Positions 1 to 7,921 of a stretch of 64,000 nt of DNA are shown here, one piece after another (position 1 is the stretch's first letter; each line of letters starts with the position of its first letter). The position numbers were made by a program, and so were the translations under genes. The DNA comes from Stenotrophomonas terrae (GTDB lineage Bacteria; Pseudomonadota; Gammaproteobacteria; Xanthomonadales; Xanthomonadaceae). The notes under the pieces were generated by a model. That model saw only the letters and a program-made list of their open reading frames with translations, ran no database searches and was not told where the DNA came from. The stretch is taken from the NCBI RefSeq assembly GCF_001431465.1, contig NZ_LDJJ01000051.1, positions 31,135 to 95,134 on the forward strand. Reading direction: 5' to 3'.

Positions 1-1732
1 CATCGGCACCGAACACGACATCGGTGAGCAACGGGTTATCCGAGTTTCCGGCTGACGCCGCCTCACGCAGTGCCGCAAATTTCTTCGAAAGGTTGACCAC
101 CTCACGTGAGTATTGGGCCGCCTTCGAGGCACCAGAATCCAGAACTCCCTGGATGTCCCGCTGCGCGTCTATGCCAGCACTCTGCACCGCCTGCAGGCGC
201 CCCTCTGCGCGGGCCGCCTCATCGGTGACCGCTTTCTGCTGACGCAACTGCTCAAGATCAGCGCGACGCTGCCTTGAACGGTCGTTCTCCTTGCCGTCGT
301 TGGACCAGAGCTGGAAATTCAGATCCCATTCCGCGCGCCGGATATCGCCTTCGACGCTCTGGTCGAAGACGTCTTTTGCAGTCCGCCATGCGCCCTTGAT
401 CGCCGCGGCAACGTCATGCCACTTGGCCTCGAGCGTGCTCGCGTTCTGGCGCATCGTCGCAACCCGCTGGGCCGTGACGCGATCCAGTTCCTCAATGAGA
501 ACCTTGGCCGCTTCCTGTGCCCTGCCCTGGTCTTCCAGTGAGCGCACATTGTTGTAGACCTCCAGGGTCAGGAATCGATAGTTATCATTCAACTCGGCCA
601 TGGCCGACACGGGGGACTTTGCAAGGGTGATGACCTTGGCCGTCATCGACTCGATGCTGCCGCCTGTCAGCTCAGAAAGATTTACCGCCGCCCTTCCGGC
701 CGACTCAAGACTGGACTCCGCTACCGCTCCGGATGAAGCAAGCCCCTGAAGTGCCTGCTGCGCCTTGCCGTACTCGCCGTCAGCATCACCGATGGAATTA
801 CGGATATTTCCTAGTTCCCCCGCAGTGACACCCGCCGCATTGCCCGTCGCCAGCAGCGCAGTTTCCAGCGCCCTGTACTCGGTGTAGCTCTGGTAGGCGG
901 CGGCACCAGCAGCGAGAACCACAGCCGTCGCGCCCGCAACGCTCACGCCCAAACCGCTGAACAGCGCACCCGCCGCACCCGCACTATTGCCCAGCTGCAG
1001 GATCTGGTTGCCGGCCAGCTGCCAATTGCCGGTGGCGGCATAGCTCACAAGCTGCGAGAGATTGCGCTGGGTACCGGCGGATTCCAGGTTGAGCCGCCGC
1101 ATCATCGACGACTGCTGTCCAGCGTCCACGATCTGCGCGCGCTTGGCCTGCAGGGCGGCGGTAGCACGCTGGTACTGCTCAGTGGAAATCCGGCCGCTGT
1201 CCAGCGCCTTCTTCAACGCCTGCTCATCGCGGGCCAGCTTCTGCAGCTGGGCGCTAGCCTTGTCGTAGCGCCCCATCGTTCCATCGAGGGACTTGTTCTG
1301 CTCGTCGGTACCGCGCTGCAGGATTGAATGGCTCTTGTTGAGCTTGGCCAGCGCCTCGTCGTATTCCTCGGCAGTGACCAGCCCCTTCGCCATCGCCTTG
1401 TCGAGCATGGCCTCGGTATCGGCCAGGTCGTTCCAGCTGCCGGCGCCACGGTCCAGGCGTTCCTGCAACTGGCTGATCAGACCGATCTCCTGCGCCACCG
1501 CGTTCCGAGTTGCCTCGCTGGCACGCAGCCAGGCGGCCTGTGCGGCCGCATCCTGCTCGCGGGCGCGGGCCATGCCACCGTTACCGCCCTTGCCTACGGC
1601 ATCCAGCTCCTCGGTGGCCGCGCGGGCGGTCTCGGCCGTGTTTTCCAGTTGGGCGCTGGTCTGCTGCATCTCGCGACGGGCCTGCGCAAAATCCGCCCGC
1701 ATGCGCAAATCCATGGTGAAGTCGCGATTCAC
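1..1732 (-). CDS. Tail tape measure protein (lambda gpH-like), C-terminal part outside window
   Basis: This is the first ~577 residues of a phage tail-length tape measure protein; the frame stays open and leaves the window at position 1. The visible part begins VNRDFTMDLRMRADFAQ, is rich in Ala, Gln and charged residues with long predicted coiled-coil stretches, and has a hydrophobic Gly/Ala segment (LFSGLGVSVAGATAVVLAAG) roughly 220 residues in, as in lambda gpH-like proteins. It sets tail length and is thought to be ejected with the DNA. The GTG at 1732 directly follows the stop of the G/GT frame and has GAGGAAGG about 6 nt upstream, so it is preferred to the in-frame ATG at 1714. Family assignment rests on sequence character plus position after the G/GT pair. 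Confidence 0.85.
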   Translation of the reverse strand, partial: MNRDFTMDLRMRADFAQARREMQQTSAQLENTAETARAATEELDAVGKGGNGGMARAREQDAAAQAAWLRASEATRNAVAQEIGLISQLQERLDRGAGSWNDLADTEAMLDKAMAKGLVTAEEYDEALAKLNKSHSILQRGTDEQNKSLDGTMGRYDKASAQLQKLARDEQALKKALDSGRISTEQYQRATAALQAKRAQIVDAGQQSSMMRRLNLESAGTQRNLSQLVSYAATGNWQLAGNQILQLGNSAGAAGALFSGLGVSVAGATAVVLAAGAAAYQSYTEYRALETALLATGNAAGVTAGELGNIRNSIGDADGEYGKAQQALQGLASSGAVAESSLESAGRAAVNLSELTGGSIESMTAKVITLAKSPVSAMAELNDNYRFLTLEVYNNVRSLEDQGRAQEAAKVLIEELDRVTAQRVATMRQNASTLEAKWHDVAAAIKGAWRTAKDVFDQSVEGDIRRAEWDLNFQLWSNDGKENDRSRQRRADLEQLRQQKAVTDEAARAEGRLQAVQSAGIDAQRDIQGVLDSGASKAAQYSREVVNLSKKFAALREAASAGNSDNPLLTDVVFGAD

Positions 1733-2014
1733 TTATGCCTTCCTCAGCTGTTCGATTCGTTTGAGGGCGTGTTTCAGCCCTTCCCTGGTTTCCACATGAC
1801 CGTTCAACAGGTCTTCAATGAAGTCCGCACGGCGCTGCAAGCGATGCCGCTGCAGCTGCGCGTGCATCAGCTCGAGCTGGCGCTGAGTGCAACGGCCGAG
1901 TCGGGTGATGCTTCCTCCTTCGTAGCCGGCAGCGGCGAGTTCGCAGAAGACGGCTTCCCAGTCGAGGGGCTCGCCACCCGCCGGCTGCGCAGTACCACCG
2001 CCGCTTCCTGCACG
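1733..2014 (-). CDS. Tail assembly chaperone T extension, reached by -1 frameshift from G
   Basis: An open frame of 93 codons in the -1 frame relative to the G gene, running from the slippery site to just before the tape measure start. It has no convincing start of its own (a GTG at 2038 lacks a good ribosome binding site). In lambda-like phages gpG and the frameshift product gpGT chaperone the tape measure protein during tail assembly, with the T part contacting the tail tube protein. Position between tail tube and tape measure genes, the overlapping open frames and the slippery heptamer together support this. The fused product would be about 222 residues. Confidence 0.75.
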   Translation of the reverse strand, partial: RAGSGGGTAQPAGGEPLDWEAVFCELAAAGYEGGSITRLGRCTQRQLELMHAQLQRHRLQRRADFIEDLLNGHVETREGLKHALKRIEQLRKA

Positions 2015-2400
2015 AAAAAATGCCCGTCTACCGCCCACCAGGTGGAGAACAGGCGATCCTGCTCAAGCGGCTCCAGGCCCAGCACCCACGATTCAGGCCT
2101 ATCACAGGCCGCGGCGATGGCACCGACGATGAAGCCCCGGTGGCGGCCTACCAGCGAGCGCACGGCTTCCCACGGGTCTTGTGCGGCGGCCGACAGGAGG
2201 GCCACGCAATCGTCGAGAAAGCTGCGATCCGTGTAGACCACACCCATCGCTTCGAAGAAGCTGTACTCGCGAACGGTCACCTGCTCGCCGCCAAGCGGGA
2301 GAGTGATGTCCGGGTTGAGCACGGGCGTACCCTCTGCCGGCGCGGGGCCGGCAGAGGGTTTCGCCGCGGCGGCGGGAGCGCTGTTCAGAAGACGTGCCAT
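1867..2400 (-). CDS. Tail assembly chaperone G (gpG-like)
   Basis: A 177-residue protein lying between the tail tube and tape measure genes, the invariable location of the tail assembly chaperone. Its start ATG overlaps the tail tube stop (TGATG) and has GGAGG 5 nt upstream. The N-terminus is Ala/Pro-rich and is followed by a compact domain with VTVREYSFFEAMGVVY and a helical segment. The last ~48 residues, after the slippery site, are low-complexity Ser/Ala and probably matter less than the alternative GT tail. Sequence similarity to named families is weak by eye; the assignment depends mainly on gene order and the frameshift arrangement. Confidence 0.75.
   Translation of the reverse strand: MARLLNSAPAAAAKPSAGPAPAEGTPVLNPDITLPLGGEQVTVREYSFFEAMGVVYTDRSFLDDCVALLSAAAQDPWEAVRSLVGRHRGFIVGAIAAACDRPESWVLGLEPLEQDRLFSTWWAVDGHFFVQEAAVVLRSRRVASPSTGKPSSANSPLPATKEEASPDSAVALSASSS
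2014..2020 (-). promoter_or_regulatory. Programmed -1 ribosomal frameshift site (T TTT TTC)
   Basis: On the minus strand the G frame reads CAT TTT TTC GTG. The heptamer T-TTT-TTC fits the X-XXY-YYZ rule for simultaneous -1 slippage, and slipping enters the 93-codon T frame. The site falls about 129 codons into G, well before its stop, so a minority of ribosomes would make a G-T fusion as in lambda. A downstream stimulatory structure was not evaluated. Confidence 0.75.
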
Positions 2401-3158
2401 CAGACCTCCGCCGGCAGCTCAATACGGCCGAAGGGACCGAACATCGGATCTTCGGCCGTCTCGATATCGAACATGGCACTACCAGACAGCGGCAGTTCGC
2501 CGAATTCCGGATTGATCAGAGCCAGGGTGTCGAACGGGTTGAACTGCACGCGGTACAGGTGCATACGCACGCGCTCACCGGTGACGGTGTTGACGCCGTT
2601 GAGGTACAGATAACGCTCGGGCGGCTGTGCGGTGAAGAACGGCAGCACGGTGAACGCGTCATGCTTGTACGCGGCCTTGAGCGGCTGGGTGAGGCTGCTG
2701 ACATCGATGATCTGGATGATGCCGCTATGTGCACTCTCCAGGCGGTAGTCCTCACCCTCTTCCAGCGTGACTGGCGAGCCGTTGGAGTCGGTGAGCACCA
2801 GATCGGTCACGTTGGCCGGTTTGTCGAGCACGATGCGCGAGCCGGCGATCAGCCCTTCGGGCAATACCTCGCTAGCCACCGAGGCGGCGCTGACGTTCTG
2901 CGGCGTGGCGTACAAGCCCAGCTGCAGGTTGTGCGGCGTGGCGTAGCGCAGCACGAGGTTCAGCTCCACGGTGGTGGACTGGCGCATACGCGCGGACTGC
3001 AGACGCTGGCCACTGAAGGTTTCAGTGCGGTCGGCGTTCTCGGTGTTGAAGCGCACTTCGCACGAGGACTGGTCGCCGACCCAGATCAGATTGGTCGGCT
3101 TGCCACCGGCCTGGCGGGTGCCCAGTTCGATGCGGCCCTGGAAGGAAAAGTCTTTCAT
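2400..3158 (-). CDS. Major tail tube protein (lambda gpV-like)
   Basis: A 252-residue protein beginning MKDFSFQGRIELGTR, the typical opening of phage tail tube subunits, and immediately upstream of the chaperone pair. It forms the stacked hexameric rings of a siphovirus tail. The N-terminal two thirds read like the beta-sandwich tube fold (short strands such as CEVRFNTENADRTETFSGQ and TVELNLVLRYATPHN), and the protein continues into a ~60-residue tail segment ending FGRIELPAEV. No signal peptide or membrane segment is present. Family level is confident; exact orthology to lambda V is inferred from gene order. Confidence 0.85.
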   Translation of the reverse strand: MKDFSFQGRIELGTRQAGGKPTNLIWVGDQSSCEVRFNTENADRTETFSGQRLQSARMRQSTTVELNLVLRYATPHNLQLGLYATPQNVSAASVASEVLPEGLIAGSRIVLDKPANVTDLVLTDSNGSPVTLEEGEDYRLESAHSGIIQIIDVSSLTQPLKAAYKHDAFTVLPFFTAQPPERYLYLNGVNTVTGERVRMHLYRVQFNPFDTLALINPEFGELPLSGSAMFDIETAEDPMFGPFGRIELPAEV

Positions 3159-3204
3159 GTTTGTGAATCTCCGGTGGTGCCGGCACCGCCGGCTTGGTTG
3201 TGGG

Positions 3205-3822
3205 TCAGTAGTCGTAGCTGGCGAGCAGGCGGGACATTTCGTTGCGAAGAACTGAGCGGGCGTAGTCGAGCAGTCGTTCGGGCCGGCGCCCCTGAGCCAG
3301 CATCTGCGCGACGGTGGAGCGGTAGAGCACTTCGACGCGTTGACGCTTCTGGCCCCTGTAGCGGCCCGCCTTCATCTGCACTCTGTCGCCGTAGCGTTCG
3401 ACGGCTTGCGGATTTCCGCCCAACATGCGGGCGATGAACGCACCTTCTTCCAGCTGCCGGCTGCCGCGGTACACGCTGTAGCTGACGCCCTTGCGTACCT
3501 GGCGCCCGCTGAAATTCAGCAAGCCGATACCGCGTTTCCATTGGCCAACCAGCCGAACGCCCGCAGCACGCGCGGTGCTGCCGCCGACGACGGCGCAGCG
3601 CAGGTTGTCGCGGATGCGAGCAGCCGGCAGGTTATATTCCGCCTGGATATCGCGGCGCGCTTCTACCGGCAGGCGCCGTGCCAGCGTCTGGATCGCGCGC
3701 TCCTGCAGCCACGGCAGGCGGTCATCAAGCCGCGTGAGTGCCTGCTGGATATCCAGCGCACCCTGCAGGTCGAAACCCACCCCCGTGGTGCGCCCGCGAT
3801 TGGCGGCGACGGTGGCGGCCAT
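3205..3822 (-). CDS. Minor tail protein Z-like (tail completion)
   Basis: A 205-residue basic protein that resembles the prophage minor tail protein Z family: an N-terminal helical part (FDLQGALDIQQALTRLDDRL, then WLQERAIQTLARRLPVEARRDI) and an Arg-rich C-terminal helix (YARSVLRNEMSRLLASYDY). In lambda gpZ works with gpU at the tail tip/neck junction before tail-to-head joining. The start ATG overlaps the upstream stop (TGATG), so it is translationally coupled. It sits just before the tail tube gene, where Z/U-type genes normally are. Confidence 0.75.
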   Translation of the reverse strand: MAATVAANRGRTTGVGFDLQGALDIQQALTRLDDRLPWLQERAIQTLARRLPVEARRDIQAEYNLPAARIRDNLRCAVVGGSTARAAGVRLVGQWKRGIGLLNFSGRQVRKGVSYSVYRGSRQLEEGAFIARMLGGNPQAVERYGDRVQMKAGRYRGQKRQRVEVLYRSTVAQMLAQGRRPERLLDYARSVLRNEMSRLLASYDY

Positions 3823-4265
3823 CAGCGGCGGTATCCGGTGGTGAAGGTGACTTCCGCCGCGACCACCGGCAGACCTTCCGGCCGGTCGAGAAACACAGTA
3901 CCGGCATACAGAGGCAGCAACGCGCCGCAGGCCAGCATCTCGCCTGCCTGCAGGCGGTCGGCCATAGCATGGAACAAGCGTTCGACATCGTCCGCGCCGT
4001 CGTACACCGTGCCGAGTGCGCCGCTAAGCGTTGCCGGCAACACGAATTCGACCACACCCTCAACGGCCACCGAGCCGACTACCTCCCCTGCCCGCTTGGC
4101 TACGATGGCCACCGTGCATTGAGGCTCGGTGGGAATTCCGCCCTGGCTGCGCTCCGCTTTGACGTGCTTGCCCAGGTCCGTGACGAACCCGTTGTCGACG
4201 GTGATTCGGGCCAGTTCATTCCGCACCTGCTCGACGATGGCTTTAACGCGGACCGGATCAGCCAT
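3822..4265 (-). CDS. Probable tail terminator/completion protein (gpU position)
   Basis: A 147-residue protein (MADPVRVKAIVEQVRNELAR...) encoded between the FII-like connector and the Z-like gene. Size, an N-terminal amphipathic helix and a beta-rich remainder are compatible with tail terminator proteins that cap the tail tube, but no family motif is recognised by eye. The start overlaps the upstream gene by 8 nt and the end overlaps Z, so it is part of one coupled string. Function is inferred from position only; the order relative to Z is swapped compared with lambda. Confidence 0.55.
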   Translation of the reverse strand: MADPVRVKAIVEQVRNELARITVDNGFVTDLGKHVKAERSQGGIPTEPQCTVAIVAKRAGEVVGSVAVEGVVEFVLPATLSGALGTVYDGADDVERLFHAMADRLQAGEMLACGALLPLYAGTVFLDRPEGLPVVAAEVTFTTGYRR

Positions 4266-4575
4266 GCAGCACCGCCGTGACGGCAAAGCCGTCGTCCTCG
4301 TGCCCCGGATTCTCCACCGGCAGCTGGTGCACGCCGACCTGGTCTTCCCATACAACCACGTCACCCTGCGCGGGCGACCACTGCGCACGCATGAAGATGG
4401 CCGTAGTCATGCGACCCACCACCTGGCCGTAGTCGCCGATGCGGGAGGCCGCGCGATTGATGATGAGCCGCACCGGCACTGCCTGGGCACCGGCTCGCGA
4501 TACCTTGCCATCGCACCCGAACTCATCGAAGAGATCTGCGTGCATGGCGGCGATATCCCTGTGATCGAAGCTCAC
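4258..4575 (-). CDS. Head-tail joining protein (FII-like)
   Basis: A 105-residue protein starting at GTG 4575 (VSFDHRDIAAMHADLFDEFG), with GGGGGTG upstream and a 4-nt overlap with the Rz stop. The pattern of an N-terminal helix followed by beta strands (VPVRLIINRAASRIGDYGQVV, WSPAQGDVVVWEDQVGVHQL) matches the lambda FII/Phage_attach family, which forms the ring joining the filled head to the tail. It is the first tail-side gene after the lysis cassette. A start at the internal ATG (residue 11) is a less likely alternative. Confidence 0.7.
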   Translation of the reverse strand: MSFDHRDIAAMHADLFDEFGCDGKVSRAGAQAVPVRLIINRAASRIGDYGQVVGRMTTAIFMRAQWSPAQGDVVVWEDQVGVHQLPVENPGHEDDGFAVTAVLHG

Positions 4576-5069
4576 TGCACACCCCCAGCAGCACACAAAC
4601 GCGCGAAGGCCTGAAGACCTGCTACTTTCGCGTCGCAGGCAGCTGCGGCTCCAATAATTCGGCCCGCACTTTCTGCGCGGTCTGCTGCGGCGTCATCAGC
4701 GAGGGCGGCGGCTGCGGTGGCTGCGGACAGTTCGCTGGTAGCGACTGCGGCTTGCCAACGCTGGTGCAGCCGGAGGTTGCCATCACGCAGACCAGCAACG
4801 ACACGATCAGATGCAGTTTGCGCATCGGCTTTGTCCTTCTCGTATTGAGCGGCCAGCGCGTTCGCCTTGGCGGCGTTGGCACGCTCGGTGGCTATGACAG
4901 TGTTGGCCTGGGCCAACTCTGCACGTGCGCTGTCGCGTTCGCTATTTGCCGCGTCACGGGCGGCGGTGGCGTTGTCTGCGGCACGGTGGGCGATGGAGAC
5001 GCTACCGCGCTGCCACACAACCACAGCAACCAGAACCAAGATGATGGCGGTGATGATGCGCATGATCAT
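4572..5069 (-). CDS. Spanin inner-membrane subunit Rz (i-spanin)
   Basis: A 165-residue protein with one N-terminal membrane segment (RIITAIILVLVAVVVWQ) and a long Ala-rich periplasmic coiled coil. It is the inner-membrane half of the two-component spanin that fuses the membranes after endolysin action. The start ATG overlaps the endolysin stop as ATGA. The C-terminal half encodes Rz1 in another frame, the classical embedded Rz/Rz1 arrangement. The identification rests on topology, position and the nested lipoprotein rather than on strong sequence similarity, since spanins diverge rapidly. Confidence 0.85.
   Translation of the reverse strand: MIMRIITAIILVLVAVVVWQRGSVSIAHRAADNATAARDAANSERDSARAELAQANTVIATERANAAKANALAAQYEKDKADAQTASDRVVAGLRDGNLRLHQRWQAAVATSELSAATAAAALADDAAADRAESAGRIIGAAAACDAKVAGLQAFARLCAAGGVQ
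4622..4825 (-). CDS. Spanin outer-membrane lipoprotein Rz1 (o-spanin), nested in Rz
   Basis: A 67-residue lipoprotein fully contained in the Rz gene in a different reading frame. It has a basic N-terminus (MRKLHLIVSLLVCVMATSGC) with a lipobox ending in Cys20, followed by a proline-rich stretch (NCPQPPQPPPS), both hallmarks of Rz1 proteins. Mature protein would be anchored in the outer membrane and contact Rz across the periplasm. Such nested overlap is normal for phage spanins. Confidence 0.85.
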   Translation of the reverse strand: MRKLHLIVSLLVCVMATSGCTSVGKPQSLPANCPQPPQPPPSLMTPQQTAQKVRAELLEPQLPATRK

Positions 5070-5620
5070 TCGACACCTGCGGTGCACAACTTCACTTCTG
5101 CCTGCCTGCGATTGGCCAGCCCTTGCACGAAGCGCATTTCGGCCTTGCCATTGGGAAGGGTTCGCCCCGTGCGCACGTAACTCCACACCGGGCGACCATC
5201 GGCATCGATGGCCAGTCGGTTACAACCAATTGCCCAGCTGCCCTTGTTCCAGTGCTGCATGGCCACGCTGCCGCAGGTGGCTGTAGCGCCCATGTTCCAG
5301 GCATGCGAAGTAGCCGCGTCAAATACGCTTTGCGGCGGCGTGCGAGTGAAGCACTTCAACAACTGCCGCTGCACCATGATGAGCGCAGCGCGCTGCTCGC
5401 TTTCGCACTTCTCCACGCTCCATTGCTCACCCACCACAATGGGCGTACTGGTGATATGCCGCGTGAGGCCATCACAAACCGTGGGCAAGCCACCGGCCAA
5501 CTTGTCCGCAAAGACAGTGGTGATCAGATTACCGCTGCTTTCCCACAGCGACAGGAACGCTACGATGAGCAGCGAGCCAAACACTAGCCCAACGCGGCCC
5601 GTGGGTGCCTTATCAGACAT
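5066..5620 (-). CDS. Endolysin, GH24-type lysozyme with N-terminal signal anchor
   Basis: A 184-residue lysozyme-like muramidase. After a short basic N-terminus there is a hydrophobic segment (VGLVFGSLLIVAFLSLW), then Glu (WESSGN) and the ADKLAGGLPTVCDGLT block typical of phage R-type lysozymes, with further conserved blocks FDAATSHAWNMG and NKGSWAIGC. The membrane segment suggests a signal-anchor-release or Sec-exported endolysin acting on peptidoglycan from the periplasm. Start overlaps the holin stop by 8 nt; end overlaps Rz. The spacing between catalytic Glu and the following Asp looks longer than in P21 endolysin, so catalytic assignment is tentative. Confidence 0.8.
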   Translation of the reverse strand: MSDKAPTGRVGLVFGSLLIVAFLSLWESSGNLITTVFADKLAGGLPTVCDGLTRHITSTPIVVGEQWSVEKCESEQRAALIMVQRQLLKCFTRTPPQSVFDAATSHAWNMGATATCGSVAMQHWNKGSWAIGCNRLAIDADGRPVWSYVRTGRTLPNGKAEMRFVQGLANRRQAEVKLCTAGVE

Positions 5621-5951
5621 TGCTCTCTCCCTTCTTGCGCAGCACGGCCATGCGCACGGCATGCTCTTCAAGTTCACGCACTTCACGCGCCGCATCTGAG
5701 ATGCGCTGCCGCTCATCAGCAGCCGCCTGGCGCTCATCGGCCGCTTCCTGCCGCCTGTTGGAGCGACGCGTGTAGAGCATCTGGATCAGCATCGACACCG
5801 CTGCGAGCACGAGACCACCCAAGGCCGCCACTTCGTTGACAGTGAGGCCACCGATCAGAAACACGGCACCACCGCCGAAGACGGTGACCTTGTTCGCAGC
5901 GGTTGCAATTGTTGCGTCAGTCGCCATCTCGGCCAGTTCTCGCATGCCCAC
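5613..5951 (-). CDS. Holin (two membrane segments)
   Basis: A 112-residue protein with two hydrophobic segments (VTVFGGGAVFLIGG and VAALGGLVLAAVSMLIQMLY) and a highly charged C-terminal tail (RRSNRRQEAADERQ... ending VLRKKGESNV), the layout of HP1/P2-type class II holins. It would time lysis by permeabilising the inner membrane. GTG at 5951 is preferred because AGGGGG lies 7 nt upstream; an ATG at 5945 is possible. First gene of the holin-endolysin-Rz/Rz1 cassette, which begins about 80 bp after capsid gene E. Confidence 0.8.
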   Translation of the reverse strand: MGMRELAEMATDATIATAANKVTVFGGGAVFLIGGLTVNEVAALGGLVLAAVSMLIQMLYTRRSNRRQEAADERQAAADERQRISDAAREVRELEEHAVRMAVLRKKGESNV

Positions 5952-5979
5952 GGTATGCCCCCTGTATCCGGTTCAAAGC

Positions 5980-6026
5980 CCCACCACCGCGCACGGCATC
6001 CCGCCTTTCATGTGCGCGGTGGTGGG
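5980..6026 (-). terminator. Hairpin between capsid gene E and lysis cassette
   Basis: A perfect 15-bp inverted repeat (CCCACCACCGCGCAC at 5980-5994 and its complement at 6012-6026) with a 17-nt loop lies just past the capsid stop. There is no U-tract after it on the minus strand, so it is more likely an attenuator or mRNA-stabilising hairpin that separates very high capsid expression from lysis expression than a strong terminator. Confidence 0.55.
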
Positions 6027-6032
6027 CGTTAC

Positions 6033-7067
6033 TCACGCCTTCTTGCCCTTGATCAACACCTTGGGACGGGTGCAGTAGTTGAGGGCGTTCATCTGCGCTT
6101 CCAGGTGGCGTCCCTTGCCGTTCGCAGTGGGGTACTGCTTGGCATAGCGCGGCAGGCCGATGGTGTTGACGGTTTCTTCGTAGTCCGCTGGGGCGTACAC
6201 GGTGCGCCACAGGCCGGGCACGCCAACCGGGAAGATGTGGCAGGCGTTGGTGTCGATGAAGCTGGTATCGCCGACCTTGCCTCGATAGTTCTCGAAGATG
6301 ATGCCGCCGAACTCGAACACACCGTAGACCGTCCCGCTCGGGGTGACATAGCCCCCGCGCAGCACCTGTGCCATCGGCGTGCCCTTGTAGGACTCGATCA
6401 CATCCGGGTGCTTGAGCAGCGCGTCGAAGAAGTCATCACCGCACTCGGCGAAGATGGTGCGCACTGCAATGCCGCCAAGGTTGTTGGCGATCTTGCGTAC
6501 AATCTGCGCACACTTCTCGCGCAGTTCTCCGGCAACCGGATTGGCCTCAGTCAGCTTGAAGTTGACTTCGGCTTCCTGCGCCACGCCGAACTCGGTGAAC
6601 AGGTTGTAGAGCGTGGTGCCATCGGCATTGAGGATGAGACCCTTCAACGCACCAACGCGCTGATACTCCAGCGTGGGGTCGAGCTTCCAGCTCACATGCT
6701 GCTGCAACTTAGAACTGACGCGATCCTGCAACACTTCCAATTGGTTGGTGGTGCCGAACGCACGCACACCCTGCACGCTATCGGCGGCAATGAAGTCATC
6801 CACCTGGTAGTGCGGAATGACCAACTGGCGCATTTTACGTTTGCCGCTGGTGGCAGGCTCACCCGGGCCGCCACGCGGCGACGGATTGACCAGCTTCAGT
6901 TCACCGTTGTTTTCTTCAATGGCGATGCTGGTGGTGGGTACGCCTTCTTCCTGCCAGCCAGCCACCTCGCCAGCGCGGCCGGGAACGAACGGAAGGTTGT
7001 TGATGGCATCGGTAAGGGAAACGACACTGAAGGCGTCGCCATTGAATACATCGGACATCTGCTGCAT
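6033..7067 (-). CDS. Major capsid protein (lambda gpE family)
   Basis: A 344-residue major head protein, nearly the length of lambda gpE (341). It contains family-typical blocks such as FVPGRAGEVAGWQEEGVPTT near the N-terminus, KMRQLVIPHYQVDDFIAADS around residue 80 and VFEFGGIIFENYRG in the C-terminal half. It builds the icosahedral shell on the scaffold encoded inside the protease gene. Start ATG 7067 has AAGGAG 8 nt upstream. The upstream partner is the decoration protein D, as in lambda. Confidence 0.93.
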   Translation of the reverse strand: MQQMSDVFNGDAFSVVSLTDAINNLPFVPGRAGEVAGWQEEGVPTTSIAIEENNGELKLVNPSPRGGPGEPATSGKRKMRQLVIPHYQVDDFIAADSVQGVRAFGTTNQLEVLQDRVSSKLQQHVSWKLDPTLEYQRVGALKGLILNADGTTLYNLFTEFGVAQEAEVNFKLTEANPVAGELREKCAQIVRKIANNLGGIAVRTIFAECGDDFFDALLKHPDVIESYKGTPMAQVLRGGYVTPSGTVYGVFEFGGIIFENYRGKVGDTSFIDTNACHIFPVGVPGLWRTVYAPADYEETVNTIGLPRYAKQYPTANGKGRHLEAQMNALNYCTRPKVLIKGKKA

Positions 7068-7084
7068 GGGATTGGCTCCTTGGA

Positions 7085-7450
7085 TCAGCGCAGGACGACG
7101 CCCAGCTCGGCGAGCTGTGCAATCGCGGCAGTTTTCTGCGGCACGGTGACGCCGGCCGGCCAGATGAGCGCATCCGCCTTGACTTCGGCGGCACGCGCGA
7201 TGGCCACGGCGGCGGTATCCGCATCGGTGGCGTTGGTGTTGGCCCACAGGATGCCGGTGGCCACTTCGCTACCATCATCAGCAGCAAGGTCCAACCCAAC
7301 GGCTTCACCGCTGGCGGTGATGGTGCCAAGCACGGTGCCGGCCTCCAGGTTCTGGCCGCTGGCGACGATGATGTTCTCGCGCGAATAGCTGCCGTTGCCC
7401 TCGGACAGCAGGAAATCGCCAGTGCGATTCTTCTCGGTCTGTTCGTTCAT
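7085..7450 (-). CDS. Head decoration protein (lambda gpD family)
   Basis: A 121-residue head-stabilising protein. The signature segments SRENIIVASGQNLEAGTVLG and AVAIARAAEVKADALIWPAG match the gpD/HDPD family, whose trimers cement the expanded capsid at three-fold axes. It lies between protease/scaffold and capsid genes exactly as D lies between C/Nu3 and E in lambda. Confidence 0.9.
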   Translation of the reverse strand: MNEQTEKNRTGDFLLSEGNGSYSRENIIVASGQNLEAGTVLGTITASGEAVGLDLAADDGSEVATGILWANTNATDADTAAVAIARAAEVKADALIWPAGVTVPQKTAAIAQLAELGVVLR

Positions 7451-7462
7451 GAGTATGTGCCC

Positions 7463-7921
7463 TTACTTGGCGGTTGCGGCCGCGCGACGGGCGTACACGT
7501 CGCGCGTGCTGAGGCGGTGAGTTGCGACCGCCGCACTGCCGGCATCGGCCGGGCGGGCGTGCGCCGCAGCCGGCGGGGTGTCGGCGCTGATGGCATCCAG
7601 GGTGATGCCGCGATCCGATGCGGCCTTCAGCAGTGACATAGCGAACGCCTCGGGCGTTGCACCGCCGTCGATGGCCGCCTGCATCTGTGCTTCAAAGCCC
7701 TTGCGGGTGAGCGCCGTGATGGCCGCAATGCGGGTACGTTCACCGGCGACGGCTTCGTTGGTAGCGGCAGCGCGGCCTTCTTCCACACCTGCGGCACGGG
7801 CGGTGGCTACCGCATCGTCGTTGCTTGCGATGATGATCTGGTCGGCGGAATGACCCGCAGCCAGGGCCTTGCGCAGGTCGTCGGTGGTCGAAACCGTGAC
7901 CTGCCCTTTGGTGTTACCCAT
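7463..7921 (-). CDS. Internal in-frame scaffold protein (Nu3-like)
   Basis: The ATG at 7921 (residue 280 of the protease, MGNTKGQVTVSTTDDLRKAL) is preceded by GAGGA about 9 nt upstream, in the same frame. This would yield a 152-residue Ala-rich, helical protein equivalent to lambda Nu3, the scaffold made from an internal start in gene C. The dedicated ribosome binding site inside a coding region is the main evidence. Confidence 0.65.
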   Translation of the reverse strand: MGNTKGQVTVSTTDDLRKALAAGHSADQIIIASNDDAVATARAAGVEEGRAAATNEAVAGERTRIAAITALTRKGFEAQMQAAIDGGATPEAFAMSLLKAASDRGITLDAISADTPPAAAHARPADAGSAAVATHRLSTRDVYARRAAATAK

